From assembly GCF_000003605.2 (NCBI RefSeq), contig NW_003143793.1, forward strand, positions 795,130 through 816,327: 21,198 bases of DNA, written 5' to 3'. The translations under genes and the position numbers were made by a program. A model generated the notes under the pieces. That model was not told the origin of the DNA and did not search any database. It worked only from the letters and a program-made list of their open reading frames with translations. Shown here one piece after another: positions 10,901 to 19,900 of the stretch; position 1 is the stretch's first letter; every line of letters starts with the position of its first letter. Source of the stretch: Saccoglossus kowalevskii (Eukaryota > Hemichordata > Enteropneusta > Harrimaniidae).

Positions 10901-13900
10901 CCATTTCACATTCATCCCAATTCACATTCGTCCATTTTTTAAATTTTTAGTCAGCATTACGATCTTGAACAGGGTCAATTTCTATGCCAACTGCTACTGT
11001 CACGCTAACTAATAACTCCACGTTGCATGAACGGTGTATTTGTATTTATTAACTAATAACTCCACGTTGCGTGAACGGTGTATTTGTATTTATTAACTAA
11101 TAACTTGTACGTTGAATGTCCGGTGTATTTGTATTTATTAACTAATAACTCAGCGTTGTAGGTAAGGTGTATTTGGATATAACGTTGGCAAAAACAAAAT
11201 GGCGCAACGATGCCCAGGGTGTCTGGGTCGAGATGTCCAATTTGGGTCGAAGTGTCTTGGGTCGAGATGTCTAGAAATCTTATTTGGCGAGTTAGTAGTG
11301 GGCTAACCTTAAATCTGACGAATCGACTTGTGGGACGAATCGACTTTGGGACGAATTAACTTGTGGGACGAATCGACTTGGGACGAATCAACTTGTGGGA
11401 CGAAACGACTTGGGACGAATGTGATTTGGGAAGAATCGACCGTCCCCCTGTGATGTCAAAAATATGAGCAGCGATTTTGATAATTTCTGTTATCATAATA
11501 GGAATTTTAAGATGTGCAGTGTGACACTGCAACCTGCCCATAATTTTGATGAAATAAATTAGAATTATATGACCTCATTCAGGGCTCAAAATTAATGGTT
11601 CAGGTTGCCATAGGCAACCACATTTAGCATGGGACAACCACATGTGAAAACAAGTTGTCAATCGAGACAACCATGAAAATAAATCACAAAATACAAATAA
11701 AATATATGTTTTCTGTTTAAATATTATTCACTTCCAAGTAGTTTAAAATCATGCTGCTTGTGAAATTTCAGTGTGGTTGAGGTTGAACTGTGAGGGCGCT
11801 ATCTCACTCAAATATCGCCTTTTATGAGATTTCAATATGTTCATGAAGATGGTATTTGCCATATCATTCGTGACAATGTTTTCTGGCCCATATTTTTTGT
11901 GACATTTTGAATGAACAACTTTTTTATCAGGTAGACAACCATTTTCCAAAACTACATTTAGTTGTCCCACTGGACAACCAGTTAATTTTTTCTGCGCCCT
12001 CCTGTTATATGACTAGCGATTGCTTAATGTTACTGCACCAATCCCACTGTTGATTTTTGTTCTCAGATTACCATCAGTGGTTATGTTCCAAAGCCTGGAT
12101 CAGACACGCAGCAAACAAGCAGACCTACCAATGACAGATGTTTCATCTTTGTCAATAAACGACCTGTTCATCTGAAAGAAATTGAAAAAGTATGTATATA
12201 CTGACTTGAAAATCTTTATTTAAATAATACCCTGTATCCTGAATTGAATAATACATTTTCTTATGTGGATGTAGATGACATGTTTTTACCTGGTGACTTT
12301 TCCCCCAGAAGTAACACCATATGTTGTATCTAAATCTAAATGTGACCCAGTACATTCCTACTGGGTGTCAAAGACACTCTCACACCGGGTGTCAGAGACA
12401 GTCTCTAATAATGTTTTATTTGTATTCAGTTGGTGAAGCACATGTACAATGACAGCAATGGAAGTGACAGTTCAAATCGTCGTTATCCCATCTTATTCCT
12501 CAGTATCAATGTACCATCCAGTGTTGTCGATGTCAACTTGGATCCAAATAAGACCACTGTGTTACTACACAACAAGGTATGTGTGTAATCACTTGTAATT
12601 ATTGTACATTATGACAGTATGTATTGTACTCTATGTTCTAGTTTGAATGGACTTTGCCAACCAGCCTAGATAACCTTTTTTTTAGTGGAGACATTAAGGT
12701 GACTAGAACAGCCATATAAAATAATGATAAGATAAGATAGAATTTTATTACAACCGTTTGAAAAAGTTGATATTTCTAGTTGATTTTGAAAAAGTATAAT
12801 ATAGTTTATTGTCGGCAATGTTTTGTTTAAATTCTTTGACATGCAATCTGTGTAGTGTAATAAAAACAACAGCTACAATATTCACAAGACCCGACTTTTC
12901 GATAGCAAACATTTTCCTTGCTTGCTTGTTATTGAGTTTTCAGCATCTTAGAACATTTTCAAATCACTTAAATATACCAAGTATATGGCATTCTCTGTTT
13001 GACAATTGAAGATGGACTACCATACAAAATGAATATTCAATGTGAAGTGTTTCCTATTAAGATTTAGTCTAAGATGCATACCACACTTTTGAGCTTTATT
13101 CTGGAAATAATCTATATATGGTGTTTTTTGAAGTTATAGGATAATTATTTTATTACTGTAATACATCAAATGTTACTTACTTCCTTGGTTAGCTGTGCTC
13201 AGCATGGTTTGAAAAAAAATTTAAATAGCAATGCATGACTGGACTTATTGTAGTGAAGACAAATAATAATAAACTGGCGAAGATTTTATTTTATTTTATT
13301 TATTGGAAAAAGGCATTTAAAGGGTTATTGTAATTCTGACAACAGTTGAACTCACCGTCTTTTATTTTCAGGATGCCATCCATGCTGCAATTATATCAAT
13401 GTTGGGAAAAGTCTATGCTGGAAAATCAAAACCTGAAAACCTGAGTGGTAGTCGAATAGACGATGAGGACCATGTGCATACAAGTCCAAATGATTCTCAA
13501 AACATTGCAACCACAATCGTCAGAGATAATGATAAGTTAGAATTTCAGTCAGTTGCTGGAGCAGTTAAAATAAGTACCGTTGTCGAAAATAGTGTGAATG
13601 CAGACAAATCAACACTTAGTAGACCTTTTGACACATCAGACGAAATACAGGAGACTCCACGTCAAGTTGCCATGGACGATAGGTTGGAGAGTGTAGAGAA
13701 TGAAGGTGAACTTGGTGATAACATTGATTTTTCTCTTCTGGATGATTCAGTCATAAATATGTTGAACTGTGAAATGAAAGCAGGAGATGTCAGTACTGCA
13801 GAAATCAACGTTACCACTTCAGAAAATATTCTAACTGCAAAATCAAGTTTTGATGTGAAACAAGTACATGGTCATGGCAGTGTATTGGACAGTGCACCTG

Positions 13901-16900
13901 GCTGTGAAGCATTGACCAATCAAAATATGGCATCATCTGAAACAACCAATCAGGGATTAAAAGTATGTGGTGCCAATACAAATAAACCAATTGTTGAACC
14001 AAGAAAATTGAACAAAAATCAGGGCATGGTTAATTTGGAAGAGATTACTGGTGTTGACTGGAGTGCAGGTCGTGGTCTTGTTGATGGTAAAGGTATCCCT
14101 ATCCAAGTAAGTAAAGTTACCGATGTTGATGGTAAAGGTATCCCTATCCAAGTAAGTAAAGTTACCGATGTTGATGGTAAAGGTATTCCTATCCAAGTAC
14201 ATTGTAAGTAAAATTACCGATGTTGATGGTAAAGGTATTCTTATCCAAGTAAGTAAAGTTACCGATGTTGATGGTAAAGGTATCCCTATCCAAGTAAGTA
14301 AAGTTACTGATGTTGATGGTAAAGGTATCCCTATCCAAGTAAGTAAAGTTACTGATGTTGATGGTAAAGGTATCCCTATCCAAGTAAGTAAAGTTACCGA
14401 TGTTGATGTTTAAGGTATCCCTATCCAAGTAAGTAAAGTTACCGATGTTGATGTTTAAGGTATCCCTATCCAAGTAAGTAAAGTTACCGATGTTGATGTT
14501 TAAGGTATCCCTATCCAAGTAAGTAAAGTTACCGATGTTGATGTTTAAGGTATCCCTATCCAAGTAAGTAAAGTTACCGATGTTGATGTTTAAGGTATCC
14601 CTATCCAAGTAAGTAAAGTTACCGATGTTGATGTTTAAGGTATCCCTATCCAAGTAAGTAAAGTTACCGATGTTGATGTTTAAGGTATCCCTATCCAAGT
14701 AAGTAAAGTTACCGATGTTGATATTTAAGGTATCCCTATCCAAGTAGGTAAAGTTACCTATCTTGAGATGTTCAAAAAATGATGCAGTAAAAAAATTGAA
14801 GCAGATAAAAAGTGGCCCCTTTTGAACTGATGTTTCACACTAATAAATATATTTGTGCTCATCAACAGCTACTTTTAAGAGTCACTTGAAAACATTTCTT
14901 TTTAACCATTGTTATTAATCTAATCTTATTGTTATTTTAACTTACAAAATTCTTTTCAATCCCATTTCATTGCCATTTCAACTTTGTAAAGCACTCTGAG
15001 GCGCAGTGTAGTGCGCTATATAAGTAATAATAATAATAATAAATATACTGTAACTAAATTTTACTATGAATGTTTGCAATTTCTGTTTTCAAAGCCGGTG
15101 GGTTGTCACCTGTGCACGCGTGGGAATTGAGTCCCAAGCGACGGTAACAACACACGTTAAAACGCAAAGGCTCACGGGTAGACGCTTGTTTGTAAACAAT
15201 GACACGCTATGGCCATCTGACGCATGTGCAGGTGAAGACTCCCTCGCTTTAAGGCATTCATGAAGACAATTGTTTCATGGAAGTCTCTGACATTCCATAT
15301 TTAGAAATAATAATTTGCAAAATTAAATATGTTTCACAGTATAACTAATCTATGACAAAATGTTGCAAGGAATTAATTTATAAATTATAAAAATTATTTG
15401 TAATTAGCGTTTACATACATGTAAAACATTTAATAGGTCATAAATGTCTGTTTCTGATTCCAGCCTGTTCAGATACTAGGTGCTGCATGTTCTGTGGATG
15501 GTACAAGTAAAACATCACAAAGTCCAGTGAGAAATAAAAGACCATTAGAACTCAAGGCAAGTAATCATGGAAGTCATCCAGGATTATTGGTGAAAGGGGT
15601 AACAGTTTTTTTGAGGTCAAAAGGTCAACTTTGGAGGGCAAGAGAGGGGGGGTTATATTATTTACTAAAATGATTATGGTTAGTAAACAATTGATAAGTA
15701 TGCAAGTCAGGTTGCTGATAAATATTTTTGTTGCCAAATCAACATAAAAATGGAGGCTGTGTACTTTCAATGCTGGTTGAAATAAAGTCTTTCATTATAA
15801 TCAGCTCACAGCTCAGATTAAGTCACAAATAATGCGTCTCACATAATCACAACATCACAGGTTTTCTGTGAATAACTTGTGCATATTTTTAGGATGGACA
15901 ATCTACTCTGTACGACATGGTATGTAATACTCCAATCAGAAGACCTGTTACTGCACTACAGTGTTATGCAAATGAAGTTAAACCACAAGGTAAGATTGTT
16001 TCAGTGGATTGGTCAGAATTATGCATATGAATTTTGCAAACAAACGACTGGCTATTGAAATCTACCGCCTCCCCCTTCTTTTTCCAGCAAGCACAGTAAT
16101 GTAGCAACCAGGTTTTTTTTTTTATGTAATGTTAATTTTGCTCTGTTAGCTGAAGTCAAGATATGTTAATACTGGTGTTGTGAAATTTATATATTTACTA
16201 GTTGTGGAAGAAAGCCCTGGACTAAGTTCACTGGCCATTAATAAAGTAATAGCTGATAAATGGGAAATTCTTGATGATGAAGAACGAGAAAAATATGAAA
16301 CCATAGCAACCAATGATGAGAACAGGTCAGTTGAAAGTTGAAAGTTGAAATATTCATTTAATAATATTATCTATGAATGGCACCCTCAGTCTTTTCAATT
16401 TAAATTAATAAGGAGAGTTTTTTGTTTCTTATATCAGCAGATTTAATGAGATAAGATTAATTTGAAATAAGTTCAATTTAATGAATGTAGCCTTGTTTGC
16501 GTGATCGTGTGGATTTCTTTTGTCAGGTATCATCAGAAAATTCTGTCATCCAAACGTAAGAGATCTTTATGCAGCGTAAAACCAGTTGGTAAAAGGAAGC
16601 GAGTTGACCTGGTAAATGGATTTTTGTTTGTTTACATTGAAAAGGATAGTTTGTTTTCAATTTTTTGCTTTGCTAAGATCAGTTGTAGCAGTTAATCTAC
16701 TGTCTTAATTTTGATTTTATGATTAGGTTTTGACAACTAGAATTCAACAGTGACTGTAAAATGTACTGGCTGTAAGACTGCTAATTGATTTTTACCTTGG
16801 CAAGTGGATCATTAAATTTGTCATACTTGAGTAATAAAACACAAATTCCTGGGGTCAAGACTACTTATAAGATAGACCTAAGACCTACTATAGACCTTTT

Positions 16901-19900
16901 CTGAGTTCTAAGATTCTTAATGTGCATGTGCTATTAACTCAAAATAGGGATTTCATATTTGCATAAATCTACTTTCATTCACATTTGCATGACAGCCTAG
17001 TGAATGTGAAAATCTGAGCATTCATGTCATGGACCAATAACTATCAAACCACTGTACATTGTGTTGTTCTAAACATTGCTCCAAAATTATTTAATCTGAC
17101 CTGGGTGTTATTCATCAGAATCAAAAAACCATGTCAAGTCTACTGAGCAGTCACAGGTTGATTAGTTGTCTTGTTACATTATATGCATTTTAAAGTCTCC
17201 AACTTTCAATGCTCAGGCACAAGATGGAATTATGCTTATGTTATTACTGCTCCCAAGATGCATTGGGATTTCAAAAACTCACTTTCATGGTTGTTTATTT
17301 GGGAGATTTTGAGTGATGAAATACATTTTTTTTCTTGTTCACAGCCATCAAACCAGCCAGTTCTGGATACCACGTTGTTTTCACCGAGTGTCAACCAATC
17401 TAGAAACGGGTCAAACCAAAAGCCAGAAGTGACAGTAAAAGTTGTTGATGTGCCATTTGATATGCAGTCACTGAAAAAAACCTGCAAATTGAGTGGCAAG
17501 TGAGTGTATAATCATAGTCAGTTTGTGATGTCAGTATGTGACATTTACAAATTGTTTCCTCATTATTTTCCCTTTAAAGTGTATGTCTTACTTCTCTAAT
17601 AGCAGTGTGTGAACTTTCTAAATAAGATACTTTGATGATCAAATATACAATAAATTTTAGTATTCAATGTTATTTCAGTCATAAAACTTTTATCTCAAAC
17701 ACTTTTTTCCAATTTCTTTCAAACTTTGATATTATAGTAACCAGTTTGGGATTGGCCAAGATATTCATTAAATTTCACTTAACATTTTCTACTTCATGTG
17801 GTTTAACTTAACTTAAATAATTTGTATCTAATCTTTTGATTTGTATCTGATTTGGAAATCTTATCAATCTCTATATAATGTCAACCAAGTTCACTTTTGG
17901 TGTAGCAAGTACAATTATCAAGATATGGGGTAAAATTTAAAAATAAAACATTTTATATCCAACATGTTCCAATCATGTAGCAATTTCAAGACTCTCCAAA
18001 TATACCAGTCAGCAACTTAGTTGGCAATATTACTGATTTAGTATTTCAGAAACAATATGGCAGTGGCACTAACAAAAAAAGTTTATTTGGAAAATATTTA
18101 TATATATGCAGCACTGACATGAAATTCTGTGAATTAGCTCAACTATTTTTAGCAAGAAATTATTGTGTTTATGTTTGCAATTCCCATTTTGTCACATTTT
18201 TTGCTCACCTTTAGGTCTATCAAGAATATTGGGAAGCCCTGTTTAATTGGTCGATTAAAATCACATGGTATATGGTTTCTCATCCGAGATCAACAAGTAT
18301 CTGTGTTTAACCATTACAGGTAATGATACAAATTGTTGTTCCAGTATTAAATCGATATGGGTTGATTGTTATTTTTAAATTTTGGCAGTTTATGAAATTC
18401 GCTCAATCTGTGACATGTTCATGTCATGACATGTTATTTTAATTTTTCACAAAGAATAACTTTTCTCTTTGTTGTTGTTTTCAGAGTTGAGGAAACACTT
18501 CTTTACCATCGACTGATATCACAGCATTTGTTACCAAGGCAACCGTTAGAAGCTGCAATTACACTGAATGCAAAGTAGGTGAAGTCTAGTTACAGTGGCA
18601 GGCTTATGTCACTTTATCTCAGTCATTACACTATTTCGTGCCAGGATATTCCAGATCTTATTCTCAACTCCCGGCCCCCTCTCATATTTACCCTGTCACA
18701 GAATGGAATATCCTGACCAAATTTTCCTTATCCAAGAGTAGGTCCAATTGTGCTACAGGGATTGTTTACTGCCTTCTCAACTGTCACTTTTCAAAGTCAA
18801 CTTGTCAATGCCATATCACTGTATGTAGATGAGTTCTGTGACTTTTGACAAGATGTGTTTTAGAATTGCAATCGGAATATCCAGATTGTGCTTCAGTTTC
18901 TCATGTTGTGGCAGGGGCTGGAAACTTTAGCTAAGGTCAAGGCCCAGGGTCTGTCACAGCATACAGGAATTAGTGCAGCTAAACTGGCAATAGCCTGACA
19001 CAGAGTAATCATATCATATGCTGGTCACATCAGGTGCAATCCCCCCTGCATTCATTCTAGTTATCTTCATAGGTTGTCCCCTGAAAATGATAGACACCAA
19101 CCACCCCCACCTCCAATCTTTTAGTGCATTCTGACTAACCATATGTAAAGGTATACAAATGATTGGTTAATTCCCGGAATTCTTTCAAACTAGAATGTTG
19201 ACTTGATGTGCTTGTAAGATCATTTGCAAATCCGTCTTCTGGACAAAAATATAAAATTGATGAAAATAAATTATACCTTTTCTCTGCAGGGGGAATTATG
19301 AAGGCCTTCTTACCTTTGTCAAATCCAATAGGGCAGAGTAAAAAATTTCTGAAGAAAAGTGTTCTAGCATGGTGTACAAAATGTTTTTGATATATATATA
19401 TATATCAAGAATGCTAAGTGGTAACTGCCAATGCATATATTCTATTGTTATTTTTTTGCAGCATGTTAGGTGGTACTGTACTGTGGCAGACATTGCTTAG
19501 TATGCAGAGTGAAGTCAGACCACCTGACCAAACTAGATATTACACTGATAAAAGACTACTGTCAAATGGTTTTGAAATTCAACAAACTGTTGGTAAGTAT
19601 TGTCAACTGATTGAGTCAGACGGAAATTCTCAGTTTTTGTGTATTGCATAAAAAGTGTCAAATGAATGTCTGCCTCAAAATTTGATTTTAAAAACAAACT
19701 TTTTTTTTCATAGTTTAATGTTGAAATGGTGATTTTTTGAGAGAGATCACATTAAAATATTCTTACTTCATCAAAATTGATGAGTGTGAAAATACTTGCA
19801 AAAAAACTTTCACGTTTGTCAAATCCATGCAACTTTTTGACATCACTATGACTGTATTACTTTTATTTGTCCTGTTTTTATGTTTGATTTAACGCATAAC

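Noticed and set aside
11749-11970. 73-codon minus-strand frame in intron 3
   Set aside because: It lies wholly inside the duplication-flanked insertion and carries no identifiable domain. It is repeat-derived at most.
14168-14413. Plus-strand frame continuing the VDGKGIPIQ repeats
   Set aside because: It is in a shifted frame relative to exon 6 because of the 7-bp insertion in copy 3, has no start of its own, and ends in the stop-bearing copies.
14189-14743. 184-codon minus-strand frame made of a 15-residue repeat
   Set aside because: The 45-bp unit is a multiple of three, so an open frame on either strand is automatic. It has no flanking gene signals and is a by-product of the minisatellite.
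14080-14766. CRISPR-like array of direct repeats
   Set aside because: The repeats are contiguous with no unique spacers and lie in a eukaryotic intron.
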